A stretch of 64,000 bases of DNA from positions 176,234,993 through 176,298,992 of the forward strand of contig CAKMRJ010000001.1 in the NCBI GenBank assembly GCA_928212115.1, written 5' to 3'. Positions 1 through 10,111 of this stretch are shown piece by piece. Position 1 is the first letter of the stretch. Every line of letters starts with the position of its first letter. The stretch is from Lactuca virosa. Lineage: Eukaryota; Streptophyta; Magnoliopsida; Asterales; Asteraceae. The notes under the pieces are model-generated. The model saw only the letters and a program-made list of their open reading frames with translations. It was not told the DNA's origin and did no database searches. A program made the translations under genes and the position numbers.

Positions 1-30
1 GAGAAAACAACCCATGGCTGATGATACCAC
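1..30 (-). other. Primer-binding site and leader of copia element D
   Basis: On the minus strand the LTR end is followed after one base by TGGTATCA (22-29), which matches the primer site for initiator tRNA-Met over eight bases and then diverges. The body of element D therefore lies to the left of the window and only this end is seen. Confidence 0.7.
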
Positions 31-774
31 TGTTGGGTTTTGAGCATTCTAACACTCCTATGGTGTACATGCAACCTATAAACCTTGGATCTGTTTTCTC
101 TATTATACATGCAAATATTAACTATTCCAAGGTTTCATCCTAACTAGCATATTATGAAGCACCTATACTACAAAGTTCTAGTTAGATGACATACCTTTTG
201 ATGTAGCTTGATGTCTTCAAGCTTTAAGAGCTTAGCCCCAATAGTGTGGAAGCCTCAAATGGAATCACAAATCACCAAAACACCTTGGAAGAACTTGAGA
301 GAATATGTATGCACACTAAAATCGGCCCACTCTTATTTTCACACTTTGTGCCAATTTTGTGAGCCAAGGACCCCTTTATATATTATGAAGGATTAGGGTT
401 ACATCCATGTAAACCCTAATACCCATGACCTTTCATTTACATAGGATCCATGGGTTAAAAGCTCCATGGACCATCCATGAAAGCTTAGCCCAACCTAAAG
501 AACTTGGCCCATTCCATATATAAGAGTCCATATTTAATTAGTTCTTTTGATCACTTAATTAATTCTAAATTAATTCTTGATCAATACTAATTAAATAATA
601 TGATTCCATATTAATATATTAGAACTTATAATATATTAATATAAATCATAAATATACTATTCTCAAAAGACTATCCATATAAATTGTGCCGGTGAAGTGC
701 AACCCAAATGGACCATGCCGGGTCGGGTCAAGTACATACCAAATATAGTTATAGACTTAGACATTAATCCAACA
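31..774 (-). repeat. 5' LTR of copia element D, inserted in element A
   Basis: The block starts TGTTGGGTTT and ends ATCCAACA on the plus strand, giving TGTTGG...CCAACA termini. It is the same family as the two LTRs of element K (54230-54982 and 60281-61015), with the same central AT-rich part. A TATA-like stretch lies near 375-385 (minus strand). It interrupts the third ORF of element A: the A sequence resumes at 775, and gtaag (775-779) is the expected target duplication, whose partner would be outside the window. Confidence 0.85.
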
Positions 775-779
775 GTAAG

Positions 780-1195
780 TACGTTAGTATAGCCCATCTC
801 GTAAAGGATCGAGAACAGTTGGGTAGTTGTGTGATGAAGGGCTGGCGAGATTTACAGAGAATTACAAACAAGTTGTAATAGGAACAAAATTTCACTTTTG
901 AAAAAGAGCCCTATGGGAATGGTGAAGTAGATTCTCTCCTTGTTTTGTCATATGAGGCAGTCGAGTAAACCATGATAGGAGTGACAGAGGACGGCTTCCA
1001 CCTGTGTGAGAGCTTAGAAACCAGTGGGGAATACTTCACCACACTTCAACCCCGTAGCATATAAGAATCGTACAGATCGGGATTCAGTTCATAATCATTC
1101 TGAATTTGGCTTCATTAGGGCAATGAGGACGAAGCAGTTTGACATGAGCCGATGAAGAAGTCGCCACTTGTTGATTGACGGAAGAAGCTGATTTA
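780..1195 (-). pseudogene. Start of the third ORF (env-like position) of element A
   Basis: The minus-strand translation, with frame changes, matches the beginning of the element B ORF3. Shared pieces are LYDSYM against LYDTYM, KYSPLV in both, TASYDK against SATYDK, and near the end QLFSILYEMGYTN against QLFSMFYNMGYTK. The start codon seen in B is not preserved in A (TTAAATC in place of TTAATGG). There are several stops and frameshifts, and element D cuts the gene at 774. The function of this protein is unknown; it occupies the position called envelope-like in SIRE elements. Confidence 0.7.
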
Positions 1196-1267
1196 ACGGA
1201 AGAAGATGAACGTTGTAAATCCGCCGTGTTAGAAGTTTTTGTTATGGAAAGAGCCAAAGTAATAAAA

Positions 1268-1280
1268 CCCTTTATATACC
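1268..1280 (-). promoter_or_regulatory. TATA box in front of ORF3 of element A
   Basis: The minus strand reads GGTATATAAAGGG about 75-85 bases before the expected ORF3 start. Element B has GTATATAAGGG at the equivalent place, and the sequence just upstream (CGCTTTTTCAGG against ACGCTTTTTCAGG) is also shared. This suggests a separate promoter for ORF3. It is an inference from conservation; no transcript is known to me. Confidence 0.5.
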
Positions 1281-1283
1281 GTT

Positions 1284-2435
1284 GCCAAGGAAAAAGAATC
1301 GTCCTCATACGAAGAGATCACTGAAACGTCGCCTGAAAAAGCGCGATGTGACAGGTGGTTCTCCTAGGTATACGTCAGCACGCATGGTTTTAGTAACCGT
1401 TCAAATTCACACACGCTTAAAATATATCCCAATTCGTCGTTTGAAATTCAGCTTCGCTCCAAGATTTAGGATAATCCCCTGTTGCTCCAAAGATAAACAA
1501 TAATTGAATCAACCGCAAACCAGAATGTTGGAAAATAAAAATTTTCGTGCAATAGGGTGACAAAAGATAAAGAAATAAAGCAAACTGTGTATTGGATGTG
1601 AGTGATGTCTATTAGAAGACATAAAGCAGATGATTCCGGGCAAGAATCGCTTCCTTCAAATACGATCGAGTGTTTGTAAAGAAACACCGAAAGGCTTCTT
1701 TTAGTTTATAGGCTAAGGGCAGCTTATCTTCAAACAAACATCACTACTTAACATAAGATCGATCGTTGGTATAAGTACTTGTGAAGACGATTGGTCATTT
1801 GAACAAGTCGGTTGGATGTAATTTATAGTGACTAATATATGTGGAAATCTCAAAAACAACAGCAAACTGGATCTTTTAGGGAAGAAAAGCCTTGGTGTTA
1901 GACAATTTCATTAAAAGACCAATGCAAAAATAAAATGAGGATTCATTGGTAACAAGTAAGATCTTGAATGTAATGCTCACCGTCAATTCATTGTAGGTGT
2001 GGTTTTGGGTTTCACTCAGCACGTGGTTTACGTATCTAAGATCAAAACACATTTTGTGCAATCGTTAAACCTCAGTGGTAAGGACCGAGAGTCTCAAGGG
2101 TTACATTGGTGAACGAAAGATGATGGAGAATGTACGGAGGGTGGTTAAAGAACCGAAAGTACTTCTGTTATAATGAGATGACAGAGCAGAAAAAAAACTC
2201 TTAACTCAATTGAGAAGAGTTAGGTAGCTTTTGACGTGAGCTGATTTGTAACAGCTGATTGGGAAGAAAGATGGGTCGAGATCGAATCATTAAGGCCTTG
2301 CTCAAAGTCGTAGATGGCTTTGTTCAACTTGCAGCAGCATGCTTCTAGGGACCCTTAACTAGTTTAGACACAGATAATCATACCTGCCTTAGCTTCAAAT
2401 TCTGTCGTAATGGAATACTTGAGACCTAATTAAAA
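1284..2435 (-). other. Non-coding spacer between pol and ORF3 of element A
   Basis: No credible ORF is present. The minus strand shares blocks with the spacer of element B, for example GTCCCTAGAAGCATGCTGCTG-like sequence near 2325-2350 and TAACCCTTGAGACTCTC near 2090-2106. These blocks are too well kept for random sequence of this age and may be regulatory or structural in the RNA. Confidence 0.6.
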
Positions 2436-2439
2436 GAAC

Positions 2440-2770
2440 AAGCAAACAAACACACCACACAAACAAAACAAACAAACAAAAATAGTTTTGAAGTTTTGAG
2501 ATTTTCTGAAAAGTAATTAAAACATAAAAAAGAAAGTATTTTGATTTTGGAAGTTTTCTAAAAAATAATAAAAACAGAAAAAGAAAATATTTTTGGATTT
2601 TTTTTGGAAGTTTTCTGAAAAATAATAAAAACAGAAAAAGAAAATATTTTTGGATTTTTTTTTTTTTTTTTTGAATTTCTGAGAAATAAAAAACAGAAAA
2701 AGAAAATAAAGTAGCACAAAACACTTTAAAAAAATAAAATAAAATAAAATAATAATAATAAACAAAATGT
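2440..2770 (-). repeat. AT-rich tandem repeat after pol of element A
   Basis: Roughly 60-base units built on ttttctgaaaaataataaaa and agaaaaagaaaatattt are repeated about three times, with long A and T runs. Element B has a matching array (17165-17330) at the same place. The Phe-rich reading frames here are artefacts of the repeat. Confidence 0.8.
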
Positions 2771-2809
2771 ACAACCGAAACCTTCTCTTAAAAGAATGAA
2801 GCTAAATAA

Positions 2810-2990
2810 GCCGAGCGTTCGGTTCATTTCGGTTCCCTAAAATTCCAAAGCCGAAATAGACCGAGCGTTCGGTTCATTTCGGTTCCCGAAAATTATGGAG
2901 CCGAGATAGACCAAGCGTTCAGTTCATTGCGGTTCCGAAAATTCCAGAACCAAAATAGATCGAGCGTTCGCTCTATTTCGCTTGTCTAAT
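2810..2990 (-). repeat. Tandem repeat of about 50 bases right after the pol stop of element A
   Basis: Units containing gagcgttcggttcatttcgg are repeated at least three times and end at the pol stop region. A diverged shorter version follows pol in element B (16995-17105). The units contain inverted GGTTC/GAACC-like words, so they could fold. Confidence 0.75.
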
Positions 2991-2992
2991 TT

Positions 2993-5625
2993 TTAGTGAG
3001 AGATTTGAGGATTCGGTACCGACTCTGCTTCCATCATTCCCAAGCCTTGTAAAATTTTATTGAAACTCGTTTCAGGTAAGGCTTTAGTGAATATGTCAGC
3101 CAGTTGATCAGAGGACCGAACGAAATGTACTTCCACGTTCCCATCTTCTAACTTGGTCCTTAATGAAATGATATCTAAGTGCAATATGCTTAGTCTTAGA
3201 GTGTTGCACTGGATTGTGACAAATCCTTATTGCACTCTCTGAGTCACAATAAAGATGAATCTTCTTCATACTCAGCCCATAATCTCTTAGTTGACTTTGA
3301 ATCCATATTACTTGAGAGGTACAAGATGCTGCAGCTATATACTCAGCTTCGGCTGTTGAAAGTGACACACAGGTTGCTTCTTGGACTGCTAGCTAACAAG
3401 TTTCCCATCAAGAAATTGGCATCCACCTGTGTGCTCTTTCGGTCCAGACCAATCCTCCAAGATCGGCATCAGAAAAGCTTGAATGAAGAATCCAGATCTA
3501 GCAGAGTACCAGAGACCGAGAGATGAGGTTCGCTTCAGGTAACGGAAAATATTTTTCACCGCACCATATGAGGTTCTCTTGGATTAGCTTGAAACCTGAC
3601 ACAATAACAAATAAAAAATAATGTCCGGTCTACTAGCTGTTAGATACATAAGGGACCCTATCATTTGTCGATATAGTGTTATGTCAATAGCAGGTTTTTC
3701 CAGAGAAGGTGTTAACTTAGTTCCAAATGCCATAGGAACCTTCACTTTCGAGTGTCCTGTCATACCAAATTTTGTTAGCAAATTCTTTGTGTATGCCTCC
3801 TGGTTGATAAAGATACCTTCTGGTCCCTGTCTAATATTCAAACCAAGGAAAAAGTTAATTGGACCCATTGCACTCATTTCAAATTTAGTCTCCATCAACT
3901 TCCTGAATTCATCCGTTAAGCTAGGATTCGTGGAACCGAAGATGATGTCATCGACATAAATTTGAACTATCATTAGATGTTCTCCTTCTTTCTTTCGGAA
4001 GAAGGTTGGGTCAACCGAACCTTGCTTAAATTTCGACATTTTCAGAAAGCGTGTTAAAGTTTCATACCAGGCCCTCGGTGCTTGTTTCAAACCATATACA
4101 GCTTTATCCAGCACATAGCAATGATCAAGGAATTTCTCGTTCATGACGCCGGGAGGTTGCTCAACATACACTGTTTCTTCTAGTTCTCCATTCAAGAAAG
4201 CACATTTTACATCCATTTGGAAAACTTTGAAGTTTTTATGAGCAACATATGCCAGGAAGATTCTAACTGATTCCAACCTAGCTACTGGAGCGAAGGTTTC
4301 CTCATAATCTATCCCTTCCTCTGGTAATACCTTTAACAACCAACCGATCCTTGTTTATTAAACGTTCCCTTCTTTGTCCAATTTATTCCTGAAGACCCAT
4401 TCAAGCCAACCACTGAAGCATCCTTTGGTGTGGGAATCAGCCTCCAAAATCGATTTCGTTCGAACTCGTGAAGCTCATCTTGCATTGCTTGAAGCCAATC
4501 AGAATGATCAAGTGCAGCATTAACTGTTTTCGGTTCGACTTTGGAGATAAAAGAATTAAACATACAGAATTCAACTTTAGAGAATAATGCAGTTTGTTTC
4601 GCTTTCAATTGAGAACGAGTGAGGAATTTCTCAGATGATTCACCAATTATTTGTGCTTTGGGATGATCCTTGGTCCATTTCACTAAGGAGGATAATTTGG
4701 GTCATAGGCTGGATCCAATTTTGCATTCACTTCCTCTTCAAGCTCTGATTGATCACCATCGTCAGTTGTATTCTCTTTCTCCCCCTCGACTGGCGAAGTG
4801 TAACCTGTGTCAGGGCCAGAGTGATCATCCTTTATGGACGTCGGATTCTCCCCCTCGATGGGACTATCATTGGGTGGGTTTGGAGTTGTATTCTCCCCCT
4901 CGCCTGGACCTTTATGAGTTGGAGATCGAATAGGATCCTCCCCCTCGAAAGACATTTCGGTTATCTTTGGTGCTGATGAACTCTCCCCCTTGAATATTGA
5001 TCCGTTGTTTGGAGAGTTAGTGGAGGGTTGACCACATGTCGGTTTAGGAGGTTCACTTTCCATTTCTTTGGCAGCTTCATCTATGATCTTTTTGAGATTA
5101 TCGATTTTGTTGTCTGCTGCTTTCGCCTCTGAGTGTGCTGCTTTCTCTGGTTCATCAAATAACCGAATGTACTCTTCAAACAAGTTGGATATTGGAACCG
5201 AGACTTGTCCTGACTCAGGAAATATTTCCCCTAAGGCATCTTCGCTTCTTTGAACTTTCTTCATGTACTGATCATCAAAGGTGACATAATATGTTTCTTC
5301 AACTCGTTTGGAGCGTTTGTTCAACACTCTGTATGCCTTTGACGTTAGCGAATAACCCAGAAAGATTCCCTCATCGGCTTTGACGTCAAACTTGTTTCGG
5401 TTCTCTTTAGAATTGAAAATGAAGCACCGTGAACCGAATACGTGGAAAAATTTGACGTTGGGCTTTCTATTATTCAGAATCTCATATGGAGTGATTAAGA
5501 ATCTTTTGTTGAGCAAAGACCGGTTCGGAGTAAAGCAAGCGGTTGCAACAGCATCAACCCAGAAGTATAACAGAAGGGAAGCAAAGCTGAGTTGGGATTT
5601 TGAGATTGCCAATGATGTTTTCGCT
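2993..5625 (-). pseudogene. pol: pol of element A: integrase C-terminus, reverse transcriptase, RNase H
   Basis: Read on the minus strand: end of integrase (from 5612, SFASLLLYFW, then NNRKPNVKFFHVFGSRCF), an acidic linker, reverse transcriptase with QMDVKCAFLNGELEE and the catalytic YVDD (3947-3958), then RNase H with STAEAEYIAA and the closing motif DQLADIFTKALPE. These are standard Ty1/copia landmarks. The reading frame is broken near 4683, 4335, 3580 and 3180. Compared with element B, the protease, the zinc-binding part of integrase and the first two catalytic acidic residues are missing: the gag extension runs directly into the end of integrase at about 5612-5640, a deletion of about 1.7 kb. 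The copy cannot make its own integrase. Confidence 0.85.
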
Positions 5626-5637
5626 CATTCAGATTCT

Positions 5638-8179
5638 TCATGTATCTTTGAAGCTAGCCTTTGGCTTCTCCTTTTGAGTTTCGGTTGTCCTTGTTGGAAC
5701 TATCGGTTCTTTCTTTGGTTCTTCAGGGATTTCTTTAGTTCCACTTGTGCTAGGTTTGTCGAAACTCGAGGGTTTGTTGATGGGTTCAGCAACGTATCGT
5801 CCTTTAACCCTCCATAAAGTTTGCTCAGATAAGCCTACGGTTTCGTCTGCGTTGTCAATAGGTGCTGACCAGAAATAATCGTCACACCCTTCAGCATTGT
5901 CTTTGCCGACCAAGATTTTTAACTCCGCCGTTTGTTTTGCAGTGACCCCTGTTACTGCATAGACCTGATTTGGCACAGTTTGAAACTTTTGATAAACCAT
6001 AGCTTTTTCTTTGAGTTTATGTGGCTTTTCTTTTGACAGGCGAGCGAATTCAACCGAATTTTCAGATATGAGAGGTTTCTCATTTTCGGTTTCGCTCTCA
6101 TAAATCAAAGCAATCAACTACGTCTTCCACTGAAATTCGCTCATCTCTCTCCTCATCAATTCAGACGTATTATCTAAGTTCATTTTATTTTCCAAAATTA
6201 ATTTGGCGTTTGACAAGTCAAATGATTGAACAGTTTTGGACTTAATTTTTAACCTATCATTTTCATCCAACAAATTTTTGAGCATGCATTTATGTTCCTT
6301 AGAATCAATGAAGGTTTCTATCTTGTCCAGTCCAATTTTGTAAGACATGGATGTCTCTTCAGAGGACACTATAGATTCACACTCAGTAATGACCTCATCC
6401 TCCTTAAATTCAAGGAAGGGTAAGATCATCTTGTGAATCTTCTTCCCTATTTCACAACTTAAATGCAATTGAGCAATATTAGTATATAAGCGCTTAGCAA
6501 TTAAACAAAAACCATTCCTTTGTTTTAAAAACTTTATATTGTCTCTTTGCAAATAAATACTTTCATCTCTAGCCCTATTTAATTCTGCCTCCTTTAGCTC
6601 AATCCACATCCTTCTCTCCTCACTTTTTGAAGATACCCTGCTGCGTTGGTCAGTTAGGTTAGAATTCGCTAAGCGAGTTTGCATGGACTACCACTTAAGT
6701 TAGAAAATTTAAATTTTAATTCATTTAATTCTTCTTCATAATCTATTACTGGAACTTTAAGTGATTCAAGGATGGATTGCACCTTTTTGATCAGTCGATC
6801 ACAGTCGTTGATCTTCTCGCTCACGGGCTTGGCTGCAAAACATTTGTCCTCAGTCAGGTTCGGTTCCTCTCTTGCACTTTCGGTTGATGCCCCAGCTGTG
6901 ACCATCAAACATCTTCCAGCCAAACCTACATCCATTGCTACATAAGCCCTTCCATGAGTGGGCTTTCTCACCTCTTCATCTTCAGAATCGGTTGACCAAA
7001 CTTCAACGCCACTGAACTCATCTTCGTCTGCATTCTCCTACACAATCAAGGCATTCATAGAACTGTTAGACGCCTTCTTTTTCTTGATCTCTTCCAACTT
7101 GCGTATGTAGTACGCCTCATCGTCTTCACCATCTCTTTTCTCGGCCATTTTCCTTAGCATGCAATCGTTGGCAAAGTGGTTATTGCCGTGACAGTAATTA
7201 CAGTCGAACCCAGAGTCTCCTGCAAGCTTGCTCTCCTTCTGTCTTCATCTTTTGAGAAGATTTTTCGCTTCATCCGTCACCTTCTCGGAGCTGTAACTTC
7301 CCTGCCAGTTTCGGTTTTTGTTGACAGGAAATTTTCTTCGTGCAAACTTCTTTGGATTGGTGACCATCATAGCATATCCACGCTTGTAAGGTCACACTCA
7401 GACATATAGATCTTCTTCTTCTTCTGCAATGCTTTTTCCTTTTGAGACAAGAGCCAGCGATCCCACACCAGAAACTACATTCGCTTCTTTGGTAACACTC
7501 TCATGGGACTTAAGTATTCCCACAAGTTTCGCTAATGAGTAAGATTTAAATTGTTCATGTGCTTTCACGGTTGAAACCACAACCATCTATTCTGGTCTTA
7601 GACCGTTCATAAAGGTTACCTTCTTCTCGATCAACTTTCTTTCTATTCCATGCTTGATCATCTTACTTAGGAGATGATTGAACCGATCGAAAGTTTGTAT
7701 GATTTTTTCCTCTGGTTTCTGTTCAAAAACTCCAAATTCTGACAGCAGCAAGGTTTGAATGGAGTGTTCTAGATCTTCATCGCTTGATCTTTCAACCTAT
7801 CCCAGATTTCTTTGGTCGTTGTGCATGAACCAACCAACCGAAAGGTGTCAGATTGCAAGGCGAATCTGATCATTCTCATGGCCTTCACATTACACAGCAA
7901 CTTGTCTTTCTCATCCTGTGGCATCTTCTCTACATCCACCACAAGCCTGTTATATTCCTTTTGGGACTTAACTGTTGTGTTCGTTCCTGAGTGAAAAAAT
8001 GGTCCAAGCGTGATAGTTTCCCAGATGAGATAGCCATTGTCTTCAGATCCAACCACGTAATCTTCAAAGTGATGCGCCCATACTTCATAGTCTTGAGTGT
8101 AAAGAATGGGAATCCTGGTAGTGGATCCAATGCTGTTTGAGATGTTGATGGGATTTGTTTGCGAATCTTCGTGAGACAT
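5638..8179 (-). pseudogene. gag: gag of element A with long C-terminal extension
   Basis: The minus-strand start at 8179 (MSHEDSQTNPINISNSIGST) is supported by a near-identical start in element B (MDDSQSNPINISNSIGSTTR). The capsid-like part contains YEVWAHHFEDY and KEIWDRLK. Later pieces at 6971-6669, 6684-6118 and 6117-5638 cover a coiled-coil extension rich in Lys and Glu and the motif YFWSAPIDNADETVGL. Many stops and frameshifts separate the pieces. In life it would be the particle structural protein. Confidence 0.85.
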
Positions 8180-8340
8180 GGTGAGCTGCTAGAATCAGAT
8201 CTGTAAACTTGAGACTAGGGTTTAATCTGAAACAGAGTTGCCGTCGTTAAGAAGAAGACGACTTCTATTTATTCGATAAAATCGGAAACCCTAACAAATT
8301 CTGAATACAGAAGGAATGTGTATTGATCACACAGTCTCCT

Positions 8341-8353
8341 TCTCTGATACCAA
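8341..8353 (-). other. tRNA-Met primer-binding site of element A
   Basis: The minus strand reads TTGGTATCAGAGA directly after the LTR end CAACA plus one base. This matches the primer site used by most plant LTR retrotransposons (TGGTATCAGAGC) and fixes the inner LTR border. Confidence 0.85.
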
Positions 8354-8354
8354 C

Positions 8355-8657
8355 TGTTGAAATAATGTTCAAATTGGATCGATAGATTGTAAGCAGACAA
8401 ACAATTAAGAACGTAATTATGAACACAAGAATGACTCTGAATGTGTCGTATGATTAATGCTTCAACACCTCAGAAGAGCTCGATTAAGAACTTCGACTGT
8501 AGAGGTGTTTAGGGTTACAAGACAATTACAATAATAATCACCAACGTTAACCTTTTAATGCATACATGCATGCATTATTTATAGTGTAACCCTACTAGCT
8601 AATCACGGATGGACAGGCCCAATCCGGATACATAACATAAGCCCATGACGCAACACA
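8355..8657 (-). repeat. 5' LTR of element A
   Basis: About 303 bases, starting TGTTGAAATA and ending GCAACACA on the plus strand. The minus strand shares TGTTGCGTCATGGGC and GGGCCTGTCCA with the LTR of element B, so the two families are related. A TATA box (CACTATAAATAATG, minus strand) lies near 8573-8586 beside overlapping CATGCATG words. Confidence 0.75.
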
Positions 8658-9575
8658 ATTAGAGGAAAAAGTTGTTTTTCAATTGTACCACTATCTGAAG
8701 GATCTCACAGATAATGCTGAGGATTTTCCATATGTTGCTCGTATTCCCGATGCAATGCTCAAAAGAGTTGATCCTTCGAATTCTGTCTTAATGGCATATT
8801 TGAAAACTATTGATTCTACTGTCGAATCTGGGATACTATTGGAAAGGGAAGATAAGAAATCCAAGTGGTCAAAGAAGAATGAAAGTACTTCTTATGATAA
8901 CAAAATCTCAGAGTTGAAATCTTCGAAATCTCCAAAGAAGAAACTTCTTACAGTTGAAGTGTATGTTGCTGAGACACAATTGATTGAGCCTGTTGTTGAA
9001 GATACTCAAGAGCAAGTGATCATTCCTTCGAAGACTGGTACGTTTCGAAGAATCAAAATGAAGTCAACACATAAAAGCAAGTCTCCAACACATAAAGTGG
9101 TCCGCAAACCTCAAGTCACTCATCAAGGTGTTTGAATTCGAGAAGTGCCAGCACCTGTTTCTCCATTGTCCAAGAAACGAAGGGCTGAGGATATGGCCAA
9201 ACATCTGTCAAAGAAGAAGAAGAAGAAGAAGACACGAAAGCTTATGCTTTCTACTGAGTCTACAGAAGATGACGATGAATGAATTCCTGAAACACCAGAA
9301 GTATCTTCACACGCAGAAAGTTCAACTCCTGAGCAGACAATTAGTCATACAACCCGAAATTCGGTTGCCAAATCAGTTTCTGAGAAGGTACGAACTTCAG
9401 GCATCCCTGCAAACGTATCTGATACGGATGCAAATGTCAACATGGGTGAAAGAGATTCGAAGAAAGAAGATCAAGGTCATCCAAGTACTATAGCCTTCGA
9501 GCATATTGTTTCTGTACCTCCACCAATTATTCCGATTACTTCAACCACTGATTCCCCTACATTCGAAAACATTAT
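8658..9575 (+). pseudogene. ORF3 (env-like position) of element C, first part
   Basis: An open reading frame runs from the A insertion border to the B insertion border, with only two in-frame TGA codons (9133, 9280). It is cut on the left by A. The visible part starts as a compact hydrophobic region (VVFQLYHYLKDLTDN), then becomes a Lys/Ser/Pro-rich, low-complexity linker with a stretch of lysines. The frame continues without shift at 22558 once B and one target copy are set aside. I do not recognise a catalytic motif. Its place between pol and the polypurine tract is that of the envelope-like ORF of SIRE elements. Confidence 0.75.
9571..9575. repeat. Target-site duplication of element B, left copy
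   Basis: attat directly precedes the 5' LTR of B and is repeated at 22553-22557 directly after the 3' LTR. This proves that the 12,977-base block arrived by one integration. Confidence 0.95.
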
Positions 9576-9915
9576 TGTTGGGTCGAATAGTGTTGCGTCA
9601 TGGGCTCGGTCCTTAGCCCAATTTTGTTATCCGGTTTGGGCCTGTCCAACCGTGATTGTTTTTGTTTAGGGTTTGGTATTTAAGGTGCATGCATGCAGCC
9701 TTTATGAGCGTGCTTTTGATTGTTATTAATTGCTTTTGTACCACAAACCCTAGCTCGCCTCTACAGTGGAAGTTCTTAGTCGAGCTCTGCTGAGGCGTGA
9801 CTACATTTGAATCATTAAACATCATTTGATTCTATATTGTGTTCTTTGTGTTTATTTAATTTTATTGTTTAACCTGTTGAAGATCTAATTGATCTAAGAG
9901 TTTTTCAACTCAACA
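9576..9915 (+). repeat. 5' LTR of element B
   Basis: TGTTGGGTCG...CTCAACA, 340 bases. A TATA-like box (GTATTTAAGG, 9675-9684) is followed at once by GCATGCATGC. The 3' LTR (22213-22552) is nearly identical. Short frames inside the LTRs appear twice simply because the LTR is duplicated. Confidence 0.95.
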
Positions 9916-9916
9916 A

Positions 9917-9929
9917 TTGGTATCAGAGC
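9917..9929 (+). other. tRNA-Met primer-binding site of element B
   Basis: TTGGTATCAGAGC starts one base after the LTR end. It matches the initiator tRNA-Met primer site used by most plant copia elements. Confidence 0.95.
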
Positions 9930-10111
9930 AGGAGACTGTGTAATTCATACACATCTCTTCTGTTGAAGAAGATCTTAGGGTTTTCCGCTTAGATTGATAT
10001 TACTAGAGCCGTCATCTGCTATTGACGTGGTTCTTTAAATATTCGATCTTACCCTAACGTTATTTACAAGTCTGATCTTAACCAGGTTTTTAAACAAACA
10101 TCGACACATCC

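Larger units (their letters stand above)
775..8657 (-). mobile_element. Copia element A (SIRE/Maximus type), minus strand, partial and broken
   Basis: Read on the minus strand the order is LTR (8355-8657), primer site (8341-8353), gag, pol, spacer with tandem repeats, and the start of a third ORF that element D truncates. The 3' LTR is outside the window. A is a diverged relative of element B: gag, pol, spacer and ORF3 start align by eye. The protease and the integrase catalytic core are deleted. A sits inside the third ORF of element C, in the opposite orientation. The outer LTR end at 8657 is placed from the TG dinucleotide and from where C coding resumes, so it may be a few bases off. Confidence 0.85.

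Noticed and set aside
2395..2774. Phe/Lys-rich ORFs of 85-109 codons on the minus strand
   Set aside because: They are translations of the AT-rich tandem array after pol of element A; no codon structure of a real gene.
9613..9825. 70-codon ORF, identical to one at 22250-22462
   Set aside because: Both lie in the two LTRs of element B on the opposite strand; identity only reflects the LTR duplication.
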